A stretch of DNA of 55,623 bases from Lingula anatina (taxonomy: Eukaryota > Brachiopoda > Lingulata > Lingulida > Lingulidae): contig NW_019775465.1 of NCBI RefSeq assembly GCF_001039355.2, forward strand, positions 301,914 through 357,536. The letters run 5' to 3'. Shown piece after piece: positions 43,572-54,186 of this stretch. The position numbers were made by a program, and so were the translations under genes. The first letter of the stretch is position 1. Each line of letters opens with the position of its first letter. Under the pieces are notes generated by a model that was not told the origin of the DNA, ran no database searches, and was given only the letters and a program-made list of their open reading frames with translations.

Positions 43572-43683
43572 GTTGATCAAGCACACAGAAAGGTTGTTGG
43601 AGGACAAGGAAGAACCGCTGTGTATTAAGGTCCTCCAGACCCTCAAAGAGATGATGACAGTGGACTCAGATTATGGAGAGAAG
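43572..43683 (+). CDS. ITPR: ITPR exon w35: regulatory armadillo region
   Basis: Acceptor TGTATCTTTAG, donor GTGAGT, 1 base plus 37 codons. Reads [11 protein letters not shown] and [12 protein letters not shown], ending D-Y-G-E-K. Confidence 0.96.
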
Positions 43684-44970
43684 GTGAGTTTTCCTTGAAA
43701 ACCAATGCCACTGTGAGCATTGGCCTCCTGATGTCAGTGTCAGTAGGTCAAGGTCAGTAGGTCAAGGTCAATTCCTCAAGGCACTGTTACCTACCACAGT
43801 CACAGGCAGCATTTTTTTATAGCCAAGGATTAGCCGCACAACTTTTGATTCAACAGTCCTAACATTAAGCAGGTTAAATGGTTAAATGCAAAATTTGTGC
43901 TACAAGTGATATATGTAATGGGGCCCTAGTCAACTGCAGGGTAGTTGACCTAGCTAGGTCATTGAGCTTGAACTAATCAACTACAGATTTAAGATTATTT
44001 GTTAAACAGGGGCCTGGTTATTGGCTGACTTCACTGTTTGTCTGTATATGTGAGATATGGTCCTGTTAAACTCCAGACCTGGTTTGATCACATCTCATTG
44101 CTATATGCATCTGTCTCCTGCTTACACTGATTTTACTGTTAGCTTGATATATAACCCTTGATACTAGTGATATCTTTCTAAGAGACATTGAATGGTAGCA
44201 TTTCCTTTATTGAATATGATCTCTTCTAGGAGGAGTGAAAACTCTCATTTATGAACTTAAATAACTTTCAGCACTTATTTTTTCTTAATGATCTGATCAA
44301 ACTGTCTCTAGCACTTAAATACTTGTGTAGACAGTTTACTTGATAACATGTGTGTAGAAAGATACTATGAAGACATTTGATGTGGGATACCAACATAAGA
44401 CACAAAAGTTGTACTCAGCTAGACCATCATCACAGCTGTAGTTGGGAGTTGGTTGTGTTCCTATGGTGTGTTATTTTAAATTCCACAGGTGTCATAGAGA
44501 TCAGGTACAACATGGTACTCTTTATGAAGTCGTGGAAATGAATTTATATCATTCTTATTACAATACTAACAATGTAAGTTGACAGTGTACTCTATACTCC
44601 ACTTCTTATGATGACACAAGACACACACAAAAAAAAGAAAAAAAACCCTCTACAGTTCATCTTTGATATCCAATTTATTCACTCATTTTATTTTCTTTTG
44701 CAGCTTGTTGAGTAAACTGTCATATGTGTTTGCTTTTGTTTTGCATGTTTTCAACATTTCTATCTGCCAGCTTTCCTGTAGTAACATTGAAGAAATGACT
44801 GAGGCAATGTATGTAATTACTAGATATTAATTGAAGTCACATTAAATGTGGAGGAGACTTAGTAAGGTTAGCCCTCATTGCCAGCTAGTTGGTATGATAT
44901 CACCATGTAGGTCTTGTCTGCTCTCTTCTTTGCTAGCACATAATTGTTTTGTTTCCATTTTTGATCCAAG
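43684..44970 (+). other. ITPR intron w35-w36
   Basis: 1.3 kb, AT-rich, with an ACACACAAAAAA tract near 44620. It corresponds to the place where vertebrate ITPR1 has the neuronal S2 alternative segment. I could not identify such an exon here. Confidence 0.7.
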
Positions 44971-45018
44971 TTGGACTTGAAGAGTATGAACAAGAAAGAG
45001 AGTGATGACCATAAAAGG
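44971..45018 (+). CDS. ITPR: ITPR exon w36: short exon at the vertebrate S2 position
   Basis: Acceptor TTTTTGATCCAAG, donor GTAACT, 16 codons, phase 0 both ends: L-D-L-K-S-M-N-K-K-E-S-D-D-H-K-R. The D-H-K-R end matches vertebrate E-D-H-K-R before G-E-A-L-R. It is much shorter than the vertebrate S2 region and could be skipped in frame. Confidence 0.85.
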
Positions 45019-47436
45019 GTAACTAAATCGGTGCCATTGTTGTCATATTAATGTGGCATATGAAGTCAAATATTCCCCCTTCAGTTATATGGATGTACAG
45101 TGTATTTCTCACTGGGTGCTCTGCTGTGACATAGTTTGATATTTTTGTGAACAAGGACATCTGAATTATTTCATGAGGTGGGGAGACATAAATAACATTT
45201 ACTAAATTATATGTATGTTATAAGATATTTGGTAGAATTTCTGCATTTGAAATTTGCATGGAACAGTTACTTGTGACTGCATCAAAAAGAAAAATATCTC
45301 GTCTAATTTTTTGGTAATTCTGCAGCAAAACTATTGTCTTTTTAGACATAATTGTTGAGTGATCTTTGTTTTCTATAAAACAGCAGACCACCCTTTAATC
45401 TTGAGTTGGAAGTGAAGAAACAGTTATTCACCCTAGCCGCTATAATGCTTTATGTTAATCCCAGTGGTGAAGTTTCTGTTGTAGAGGGCGCTGTAGCCTT
45501 GTTGTCATTCTAGCTGGTACATTGTAGCTCTAGTTGGCTCTCTTTATATTGCATGGAACTTTCAAACTTGAGCATGCTTTCGGTAGGCACTGTTAACATC
45601 ACACATAGGGTCAATGAGTTGTTAGGAAACACTGTAGTTACTGTTTTCTTTAGCTGTTTGATGAGCAAGCAGCTGCTGCTTGCTTTTTTTTCTGGTTAGA
45701 ACATTGCTTTTTCCACAAGTTAAGATGGTGTTATTATGGCATTGTGTTTTTGCAAAATACTGAAAAGATTTTATTAAATTTCTGGTATCATTTGTATGGT
45801 GTTATGTAAAGCTGTAAAGTTTTAATATGCTTAGTATTATTAACATAAAAAATATGATGACTTTTTATCTTTTTTATANTAAAATGGGGTGATGTTTGAT
45901 ATTTCCCTTTGTTGATTTACGATACATACTGTACATGTGCCTGTATTGAGTGACTGCAGTCCTTTAAAATGGGGTGATGTTTGATATTTCCCTTTGTTGA
46001 TTTACGATACATACTGTACATGTGCCTGTATTGAGTGACTGCAGTCCTTTAAAATGGGGTGATGTTTGATATTTCCCTTTGTTGATTTACGATACATACT
46101 GTACATGTGCCTGTATTGAGTGACTGCAGTCCTTTAAAATGGGGTGATGTTTGATATTTCCCTTTGTTGATTTACGATACATACTGTACATGTGCCTGTA
46201 TTGAGTGACTGCAGTCCTTTAAAATGGGGTGATGTTTGATATTTCCCTTTGTTGATTTACGATACATACTGTACATGTGCCTGTATTGAGTGACTGCAGT
46301 CCTTTAAAATGGGGTGATGTTTGATATTTCCCTTTGTTGATTTACGATACATACTGTACATGTGCCTGTATTGAGTGACTGCAGTCCTTTAAAATGGGGT
46401 GATGTTTGATATTTCCCTTTGTTGATTTACGATACATACTGTACATGTGCCTGTATTGAGTGACTGCAGTCCTTTAAAATGGGGTGATGTTTGATATTTC
46501 CCTTTGTTGATTTACGATACATACTGTACATGTGCCTGTATTGAGTGACTGCAGTCCTTTAAAATGGGGTGATGTTTGATCAGTTTAGTAATCCCACTAT
46601 AATAAATATAACTTTTTTTACTGGATGGGATGCTAAAAGAATTAAAGAATGGTCTGTGATCGTTAGCTGTTCAGTAAGTAAACCCCCAATGGGAGTTGTC
46701 TAAATGTACAGTGTAAATATGCTTTTGATATGATTATTTTGCATGGGTAAGAAACTTATAACAGCTTACTTAGATATTAAGAAGTGTTCTATTCTATATC
46801 ATGATTTTATTGTGGTGAACAATTATGTTGTAGAGAATAGATCAAGTTGATTTATGTTTAAATTTTTTTTTTAATCTGTGTAACTTACTCCCAGTATAAA
46901 CCTTCAGCCACTTATTTTTCTTTAGAATGCAATTTTTACTGCATTGCTGATGCTTATTTCTGCTTCAATAGAAAATCTGACTGTCCTACTGAAACGACAT
47001 GATCCTGGCATGTCTGTTGTGTGTATGTGATACATGTACCAGTACTAGTATGTATTGTGGTAGCAGTAAAAGCTGCTCTTTATCAAATATGGGTGCTTTA
47101 TTTACACCAATAAATATGATGTATAATACTTTTGCCTTTGAGCATTATTACAGTAAACAAGTGAAATACAGCAAGGGAAGTCTTATAAGTTATCATACAT
47201 GATCCAAGTCTGTATTCTGACAGTGTTTTATAATTCACATTAGCAAGGTATATTAAAATATCCAGAAAAATGATATTCTTATAACCTTAGACACATGTTC
47301 TCTGACTTGGCTTGATAATAAATGGCTATAACTTTATTATGTCCAGTTTCAATATGAGCATTCTTTGACAAGTTTTTACCAAGATGAAGTAACATTTCAT
47401 CCTCTTTTTACCAGTTACTGTATTTTTTCTTGAAAG
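45019..47436 (+). other. ITPR intron w36-w37
   Basis: 2.4 kb with a single N at 45879 directly followed by an 85-bp array (45881-46580). The protein continues D-H-K-R to G-E-A-L-R, so no exon is missing here. Nothing else recognised. Confidence 0.78.
45881..46580. repeat. 85-bp tandem array, 8 units
   Basis: Eight full units from 45881 to 46560 plus 20 bp, each starting AAAATGGGGTGATGTTTGAT and containing GTACATGTGCCTGTATTGAG. I saw no base difference between units. It abuts a single-N join, so the true copy number is unknown. Confidence 0.96.
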
Positions 47437-47598
47437 GGTGAAGCTCTGCGACAGAGTCTCCTGACGAGGTATTATGGGAAAGCTCACCCTCGGGCCAGAA
47501 AAACTGATACTGCACATGACAAGCGTAAGAAATCAGAGGGCAGTGGTCCTGGGGCTGTGGTCCTCAGCAGAGCAGACATGACACTGGCTGAAGTACAG
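47437..47598 (+). CDS. ITPR: ITPR exon w37: regulatory region
   Basis: Acceptor TTTTTTCTTGAAAG, donor GTAAGA, 54 codons, phase 0. Reads G-E-A-L-R-Q-S-L-L-T-R-Y-Y-G-K, a variable Lys/Arg-rich part and D-M-T-L-A-E-V-Q. It contains an internal GTAAGAAATCAG at 47525 identical to its own donor sequence. Confidence 0.95.
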
Positions 47599-47794
47599 GT
47601 AAGAAATCAGAGGACAGTGGTCCTGTAAAGGGGCAGACATGACACTGGCTGAAGTACAGGTAAGAAATCAGAGGGCAGTGGTCCTGTAAAGGGGCAGACA
47701 TGACACTGGCTGAAGTACAGGTAAGAAATCAGAGGACATTAGTCCTGGGGCTGTGGTCCTCAGCAGGGCAGACATGACACTGGCTGGAGTACAG
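47525..47794 (+). repeat. 74/61-bp junction tandem repeat covering the end of exon w37
   Basis: Unit starts at 47525 (inside the exon), 47599, 47660 and 47721, all with GTAAGAAATCAGAGG and ending GAAGTACAG (GGAGTACAG in the last). Units 1 and 4 are 74 bp; units 2 and 3 lack 13 bp. Unit 1 is coding, so the functional donor at 47599 is itself the start of unit 2. Confidence 0.93.
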
Positions 47795-48115
47795 ATATTA
47801 TAGATTAACTGAAGATGAGTTCAAAATTTAACTTATCAATTCTTATTGGATAATATTGTTGAATTACTATTTGGTAAGTCATGGATTTTATGGTAATTTG
47901 GGAAATGTTGAGTATGTCAGTTGGTATGTTAATTTCTTACATATTTTTTTCAATTCATTTTACTGTTTTGAAACTGAAAATAATTTGTTCAAAATATCAT
48001 TGAGGTTTTAATGTATATTATTGCTTATGTCAACTCCTGATCTTGTTTTCTGTATAAGTGAATCCAAATATAGAAGTGAGGGGCATGTTTCACAGTTGAT
48101 CTTTCATTCTCTCAG

Positions 48116-48247
48116 TGTCACCTGGATGCCCATGGTGCCTCAGACTTAGTGGTGGACCTGGTCATCAATAACTTCAGTCACAAGGTCTTCCTGGAGGCAG
48201 TGGAACTGGGGATAGCATTGCTGGAAGGGGGCAACAGCACCATACAG
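48116..48247 (+). CDS. ITPR: ITPR exon w38: regulatory armadillo region
   Basis: Acceptor ATTCTCTCAG, donor GTAACT, 44 codons, phase 0. Reads C-H-L-D-A-H-G-A-S-D-L-V-V-D-L-V and ends A-L-L-E-G-G-N-S-T-I-Q. Confidence 0.96.
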
Positions 48248-48520
48248 GTAACTTAAGGGTTCTGGAGAGAAAGGTGAGGGGTGGGGAAGGAAGGAGAACA
48301 ACACCATACAGGTAACTTAAGGGTTCTGGAGAGAAAGGGCGGGGAGGGAAGGAGAACAGCACCCTACAGGTAACTTAAGGGTTCTGGAGAGAAAGGGCAG
48401 GGAGGAAAGGAGAACAGCTCCATACAGGCAACTTGGGAGTTCTGGAGAGAAAGGGCAGGGAAGAAAGGAGAACAGCAACTTACAGGTAACTTGGGAGTTC
48501 TGGAGAGAAAGGGGAAAGAC
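48248..48520 (+). repeat. 58-64 bp junction minisatellite after exon w38
   Basis: GTAACTTAAGGGTTCTGGAG recurs at 48248, 48312 and 48370, as GCAACTTGGG at 48428 and GTAACTTGGG at 48486. Units end with AACAGCACCATACAG-like copies of the exon end. One unit has a GC instead of GT donor. Confidence 0.95.
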
Positions 48521-48643
48521 ACAGTCATTAGCATTCAGCTTGTGCACTGATTTATGTCTGACAATTAAATTGTTCTACTTGAATGTACACAGCCCTTGGT
48601 TAAAAATACTACATGTAGCCTTAATGATTTTGTTTCATTACAG

Positions 48644-48842
48644 AGGTCCTTGTTCCTGCGTCTAACTACAGAGAAGAATTCAGAAAAATTCTTCCGTGTT
48701 TTCTTTGACCGTATGAGGGAGGCACAAACAGAGATCAAGTCAAGCACTGTCACTGTGAACACTGAAAGTGAAACAGGGAAAAAGAAAGATGAAATTCACA
48801 AGGAGGCACCAAAGCATGAGGGAAAGAAAGATAAAAAGAAAG
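48644..48842 (+). CDS. ITPR: ITPR exon w39: regulatory region
   Basis: Acceptor TTTCATTACAG, donor GTAGCT, 66 codons plus 1 base. Reads [18 protein letters not shown] and [11 protein letters not shown], then a Lys/Glu-rich tail. The tail is variable in the family. Confidence 0.95.
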
Positions 48843-49057
48843 GTAGCTATACTTCATTTTGGACCACACACTTCATTTGTGAAGAAGGTTATAGATGTAA
48901 AACTGGACAGTGTGGATGTAGGCACCATTAATAACATAAAGTGCTTCATGTTGGCTTATTAACCCTACAGCTATGGATTATAAAATGGTTTACCAATATA
49001 AGGAATCATTTTAATGAATTTATTGACTAATAGTGAACTAATTCTCTACTGTTCCAG

Positions 49058-49332
49058 ACAAGAGTCAGGGTCCAGTGGTCAATGAGGAGTTGAGGTCAGA
49101 GCTGGAGGAGGCAGCTGTTCAAACCAGTAAAGCCATTGCCATGGTGAGGAGAGTCCGTAGCCGTGACGATGACTCCCGCTCTCAGCAGGCATCTATTGAT
49201 GATCTCCTTGGTGACAAGGCTGTGACACACAAGGAGAAAGAGGAGAAGAAAGTGTCTCTGGAAATTGCTGTGATGCAGCCAATTTTGAGGTTCTTGCAAC
49301 TGCTCTGTGAGAATCATAACAGAGATCTTCAG
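49058..49332 (+). CDS. ITPR: ITPR exon w40: regulatory armadillo region
   Basis: Acceptor TACTGTTCCAG, donor GTGAGG, 2 bases plus 91 codons. The variable charged linker includes R-S-R-D-D-D-S-R-S; the end A-V-M-Q-P-I-L-R-F-L-Q-L-L-C-E-N-H-N-R-D is essentially invariant. Confidence 0.96.
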
Positions 49333-49608
49333 GTGAGGGAAGGGAGGAGGTGATAGAAGTCTGGGGTACTCAGGGTGTAGATGATAACATAACAGAGATC
49401 TTCAGGTGAGGGAAGGGAGGAGATGATAGAAGTCTGGGGTACTCAGGATGTAGATGATAACATAACAGAGATCTTTAGGTGAGGGAAGAGAGGAGGTGAT
49501 AGAAGTCTGGGGTACTCAGGGTGTAGATAATAACATAACAGAGATCTTCAGGTGAGGGAAGGGAGGAGGTGATAGAAGTCTGGGGTACTCAGGGTGTAGA
49601 TGATAACA
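49333..49608 (+). repeat. 73-bp junction minisatellite after exon w40
   Basis: GTGAGGGAAG donors at 49333, 49406, 49479 and 49552 are exactly 73 bp apart. Copies 2-4 are preceded by CATAACAGAGATCTTCAG or its TTTAG variant, copied from the exon end A-T-C-A-T-A-A-C region coding H-N-R-D-L-Q. The array stops after a partial fourth unit. Confidence 0.97.
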
Positions 49609-49812
49609 ACTGGACGGTGAGATTCACTTTGTGTCAGGTTTGGGTCAGGATATTTGTGTTGGCCTGAATGTGAGCACTTCCTTTTAAAGTTTATGTTCAT
49701 ATTAAATCTAGATTAGATACTAGTTAGCCAAATCATTCATAAACTGTTGAGAATAAAGTTTTTATCTCATTTCCCCAATATAATTAGTATTGATGGTCCT
49801 CCCTTTTTTCAG

Positions 49813-50013
49813 AACTATCTGAAGAGCCAAAGCAACAAGACCAACTACAACTTGGTGTGTGAGACACTGCAGTTTTTGGACTGTATCTGTGGCAGCACCA
49901 CTGGGGGTCTGGGGCTGCTGGGACTGTATATTAATGAGGATAATGTGGGCCTCATTAACCAGACCCTGAACACACTGACTGAGTTCTGTCAGGGACCCTG
50001 TCATGATAACCAG
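49813..50013 (+). CDS. ITPR: ITPR exon w41: regulatory armadillo region
   Basis: Acceptor CCCTTTTTTCAG, donor GTATGG, 67 codons, phase 0. Reads [18 protein letters not shown] and [12 protein letters not shown], near-identical to vertebrates. Confidence 0.98.
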
Positions 50014-50212
50014 GTATGGCTCTATTCACACTGAACAATAGAAAAACTTCACTTAGTAACTGGTATAAAGCAAATACTGAATGTTCTGTCTTACAACCAT
50101 ATGTTTTCATTTTAGAACAGTTTGCTGATACATGTGAAAAAAATGATATTGGATTTCATCATGGCTCCTTTTTTTGTATAACATAATACTTGTGTGATTG
50201 ATTTGGTTTCAG

Positions 50213-50323
50213 AATGCTATTGCTACACATGAGAGTAATGGGATAGATATCATCATAGCCCTGATTCTGAATGACATCAATCCTCTCGGGAAGCAACGCA
50301 TGGACTTGGTGCTAGAACTCAAG
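50213..50323 (+). CDS. ITPR: ITPR exon w42: regulatory armadillo region
   Basis: Acceptor TTTGGTTTCAG, donor GTAGGC, 37 codons, phase 0. Reads [16 protein letters not shown] and [18 protein letters not shown]. Confidence 0.97.
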
Positions 50324-50590
50324 GTAGGCTGAGGGTTGGTCATCCTCAGAACTTACTTTGCTTGATTAGGAAAAAAATCTATTCAAATAATGCTTTCTTC
50401 TGTTGCTATCCCATTTTACTATGTAACTTTTGCTGGTGGAACACGTTTGGTGGACCTGTAGTTCTTCAAATATACAGTATGATTTTCTGTTTCTACAACC
50501 ATTTTTGATATGATCCTAAAATACAATTTCTGTATCTACAAACAGTTATGATACTACAACCATTATGAGATAACCCTATAATGAATTTAG

Positions 50591-50686
50591 GACAATGCCT
50601 CCAAGTTGCTGCTGGCCATTATGGAGAGTCGCCATGACAGTGAGAATGCTGAGAGAATTCTGTATAACATGAGCCCCAAGCAGTTG
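50591..50686 (+). CDS. ITPR: ITPR exon w43: regulatory armadillo region
   Basis: Acceptor TGAATTTAG, donor GTAAGA, 32 codons, phase 0. Reads [20 protein letters not shown] and [10 protein letters not shown]. In the family this glutamate-containing stretch is part of the Ca2+ sensing region. Confidence 0.97.
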
Positions 50687-51034
50687 GTAAGATCTTTCTC
50701 GTCTCTAGATTACAGGCACTTGGTTCATTTTATAGACAGCTATTAATTCTAAAAGAATGAATCTTAGTCCATGTAATAGATTCCATTTTATTTTCCTAAG
50801 TATAATGATTTTATTGTTCTTTAATTTACTGGTTAATACTTCTTTTTGTTATACATTCTGTCAAATTTTGTATAAGTCAGGGAAAATATTACTGTGCAGT
50901 TTGTTGTATTTAAATTTTAGTTGGTAGTAAGTTTAAAAGGTAGATATTAACAAATAAAAACAATTTAATTCACCTTGGTAACATTTATTTAAGTATGTTG
51001 TCATTTGTTTTCGTCCTGTCCATAAAACACTTCC

Positions 51035-51292
51035 AGTCTGTCATGACAGTCAAGTACCCTGACGTCCTCACAACATTGTCAGACTGTCATGACAGTCAAG
51101 TACCCTGACGTCCACACAGCATTGTCAGACTGTCATGACAGTCAAGTACCCTGACGTCCACACAACATTGTCAGACTGTCATGACAGTCAAGTACCCTGA
51201 CATCCACACAACATTGTCAGACTGTCATGACAGTCAAGTACCCTGACGTCGACACAACATTGTCAGACTGTCATGACAGTCAAGTACCCTAA
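51035..51292. repeat. 46-bp minisatellite with internal palindrome
   Basis: CTGTCATGACAG, a perfect 12-bp palindrome, recurs every 46 bp (six copies, TCATGACA at 51041, 51087, 51133, 51179, 51225, 51271) within units containing TCAAGTACCCTGACGTCCAC. The first copy follows TTCCAG, but no exon was recognised there. Confidence 0.93.
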
Positions 51293-51671
51293 AACTCTAA
51301 ATGTTGCAGACAATATTTCAACTGAAGGAGACTAGTCTGCTTTGGCTGAAAAAAATTTGCTTCAGTAGTCTCAAGTTCAGGGTACAGTTAAGCAGTTTGC
51401 CATATCTCAATGGGTTTCCTATTTAATGATATAGATTCATCCCAGTCCAGGGTTCACAGTCTTGACAATATCTGCCCTATACTATCTGTACAGTATTGTA
51501 CTTCATACAGACCCAGACTAGTATAGTCCAATCTTCCCCATCAGAGCAACATTTCCCTGTGCTGTTAAGGGCAGCCTGTGGGTAGGCAGGACAGAGCAGG
51601 GTTATCAACAGAAGTTCAGTGATAGCCCCCTGTGTTAGAAGGATGCTACTATAACTGCCATCATATTTTAG

Positions 51672-51740
51672 GTTGATGCTGTTTTGGCAATATTCTACAA
51701 AGCTGTGATGAGAGGAGAAATCACTTTGACCATGCTGCAG
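51672..51740 (+). CDS. Weak candidate alternative exon
   Basis: After ATCATATTTTAG, 23 in-frame codons read V-D-A-V-L-A-I-F-Y-K-A-V-M-R-G-E-I and end at CAG before GTCACA, a poor donor. The stretch Y-K-A-V-M-R-G-E-I resembles vertebrate K-K-A-Y-M-Q-G-E-V, which follows the P-K-E-L-V of the preceding exon in ITPR1. The exon at 53116 already supplies this position in an arthropod-like form. Could be a relic or alternative exon, or coincidence. Confidence 0.25.
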
Positions 51741-53115
51741 GTCACAGGACTGAGTAGCTCTGTAGATTGCAGTTTCTGTTCTATACCACCTATCACCCAA
51801 CAGGGATGACAATGGCTGAGGTGATGTTTTCTTTGCTACTGAAGTCAGACGTCTTATGTTGTCTTGGACGTCTGACAAAAGGGATACAGGGAAAGAGGGT
51901 ATTCATCACATTCATCACATTCAGTCATTATTTGTTATTTTCTTTGCTTTATATTATACCTGATGTTTTAAAGCCTCTTGCACAAAGGTCATTGTCATCC
52001 CTGCAGAAAGAACTGGGTTATCAAAGACCATTTGGACATAATGGGGTGATAGGTGCTGGCTTTAGTTTAAGTTTATTCAGTAGACTTTTGTTTTATAGCA
52101 GTTGTAGTCCTTCATTTGAATTCATTTGTTGATGCTCCAGTTATTACAACCCTTCCCCTTTTTTAACTTTCTTCATGCCAGTTCTTAAAATAATAGTGTG
52201 GCTTTCTGATTCAGAAAAAAGCATGTCCTTATTTGTGAAACCTCCTCTGTAGTTTGGACTGGCATCAAGTCCAGCTCTCAGTCCACTGGTATTTGTTGTT
52301 ATAGTGACGTATTGTCTCCGTGGCGTCTACTGTCTGATGCATGGATTTAGGGAAGATATTTCCCACCCTGTGCACTTTTCATTTTTTAGTTTTTATACCT
52401 TAATGGAAAACTTACTATTGTCAGCATCTTGTCATCTTAAGTTTTGTGAACTTTCTGATCACTCAGATATTTAATATCATCCTATATACTCCCTTAAGGT
52501 CTATTACAAACATTTGGCTGTAAATACTAACATCCACAGTGTTGAAATACTTCATATTATCAGAGCATGGTGTTGTAAAAGGGTTAGATAGGGGATGTAG
52601 TGTATCCAAGGCAGTTTTAGCAGCCAGTGGTTCATTACTTTACCATATGCTGCTCTTCGGTCACCAGGTGGCACCAATAGATGGCATGGATTAAGTTGCC
52701 ACACCAAGAGTATCAAGCTCCAGAGAAATGAGTTTTTATTTAGAATTTTGTTTGTTTCCTAATGTAGCAAAGATGTTAAAAAGAATGTACCCCTTGTGCA
52801 TAGGTGTTATGAATTTGTCACATGTTAAAAACCATGCATATGAATGGGTATTTTAGTTTTATGCAACACTTGCCAATCTATACAAGAAATTTATATACAC
52901 ACTGTATGTATGTATGTATATCTTATATACACATTATTTCCAATTACATAAGGATAAGGTCAAATGCTATTGTGCAGAAATAACCTATTAATCTAGATTA
53001 CATAAGATCCTGTCTACAGATTCTACTGTTAGGTGAGCAAAGCAGTGTAAACCCAGTGTTGAGGTGCCGGGTTGTGTTAGATGTGCAGCTATGTGCAATC
53101 TGCTGTCTTCTCCAG

Positions 53116-53241
53116 GTTGATGTGTCCAAGAATGCATTCCACCAAGAGGAAGAAGATGAAGAGGTGGAGATGGACAGTGATGATGTTAATCAGGCTTCTC
53201 CCAAGAATGTCGGACACAATATTTATATTCTTGCTCATCAG
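53116..53241 (+). CDS. ITPR: ITPR exon w44: regulatory region, acidic linker
   Basis: Acceptor TCTTCTCCAG, donor GTGAGG, 42 codons, phase 0. Reads V-D-V-S-K-N-A-F-H-Q-E-E-E-D-E-E-V and ends N-V-G-H-N-I-Y-I-L-A-H-Q. Confidence 0.96.
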
Positions 53242-53561
53242 GTGAGGTTTGCCTTCCTTAGTATTTTGATACTATTTAAGGTATAATTCATGTCATTGCC
53301 ATGTAACCAACAATTTCAAAGAGGGTACATTTCTGAAAATTTTGATTCTAGGTAGGCCATTTCCATAGCAAAAGGGTGGTTTGCATACCCTTCCCCCCAC
53401 CCTTTCACTGCCTAAGGACTGAATCATGGTCATACCAAATTTTTAAAGTGAACAATTTAAGATTAACATGCATAAAGTAATATTAAGAACATTATTAAAG
53501 TGTCTCATTTAGATTATTGATAAGCATATTTTTTCATTAGAAATATCTTTTTGTATTAAAG

Positions 53562-53681
53562 CTTGCTCAACACAACCGTGAATTAGCTGGGATGCTGAAG
53601 CCTAGCGGGGCCCCGGGACACCCTTCCACCCCTGGGGACATCGCCCTGGAGTACTATGCCAAACACACCGCACAGATTGAG
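53562..53681 (+). CDS. ITPR: ITPR exon w45: regulatory region near the membrane
   Basis: Acceptor TTGTATTAAAG, donor GTCAGT, 40 codons, phase 0. Reads [14 protein letters not shown], a Pro/Gly-rich loop, and [13 protein letters not shown]. The adjoining introns (about 0.3 kb each) hold nothing notable. Confidence 0.96.
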
Positions 53682-53993
53682 GTCAGTTGCTGAGATAGGA
53701 GATTACAAGGGAGATTAGACTACTTTGATATTGTAGGTGGTGGTGATCCACCGCCATGTACTTTATTGTTATTACATTAACTTGAAAATTACACCACTTT
53801 ATCTCATAATTTCTACTGTCACTGGAAAACTTACAAATACAATCATAAATAGAGGGTTGTCCACACATTACTGGTCCTGGACACATTTAGCTAGCTAGCT
53901 TAGATAAGACTTTGATATATTACATTTTATTACAGTACATTACATTACAGTACATTATATAGTAACAGTTTCTCTTTTTAAACAATTGTTCAG

Positions 53994-54186
53994 ATTGTGC
54001 GCCAGGATCGAACCATGGAGCAGATAGTATTTCCTATCCCAGAAATCTGTGAGTATTTGACCCCAGAGACCAAGCTACGTGTTTATAACACGGCGGAGAG
54101 AGATGACCAGGGCAGCAAGGTGTCCTCCTTCTTTGACCAGAATGATGATTTGTTTGATGAAATGAGGTGGCAGAAGAAACTGCGAG
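53994..54186 (+). CDS. ITPR: ITPR exon w46: pre-membrane region
   Basis: Acceptor CAATTGTTCAG, donor GTGGGT, 64 codons plus 1 base. Reads [16 protein letters not shown] and [14 protein letters not shown], the intervening/coupling region leading into the channel domain. Confidence 0.97.

Larger units (their letters stand above)
50687..53115 (+). other. ITPR intron w43-w44
   Basis: 2.4 kb with a 46-bp array at 51035-51292 and a weak candidate exon at 51672-51740. Otherwise AT-rich and unremarkable. Confidence 0.72.

Noticed and set aside
48174-48547. Reverse-strand open frames rich in Pro/Ser/Leu
   Set aside because: They are antisense translations of the w38 exon and its minisatellite.
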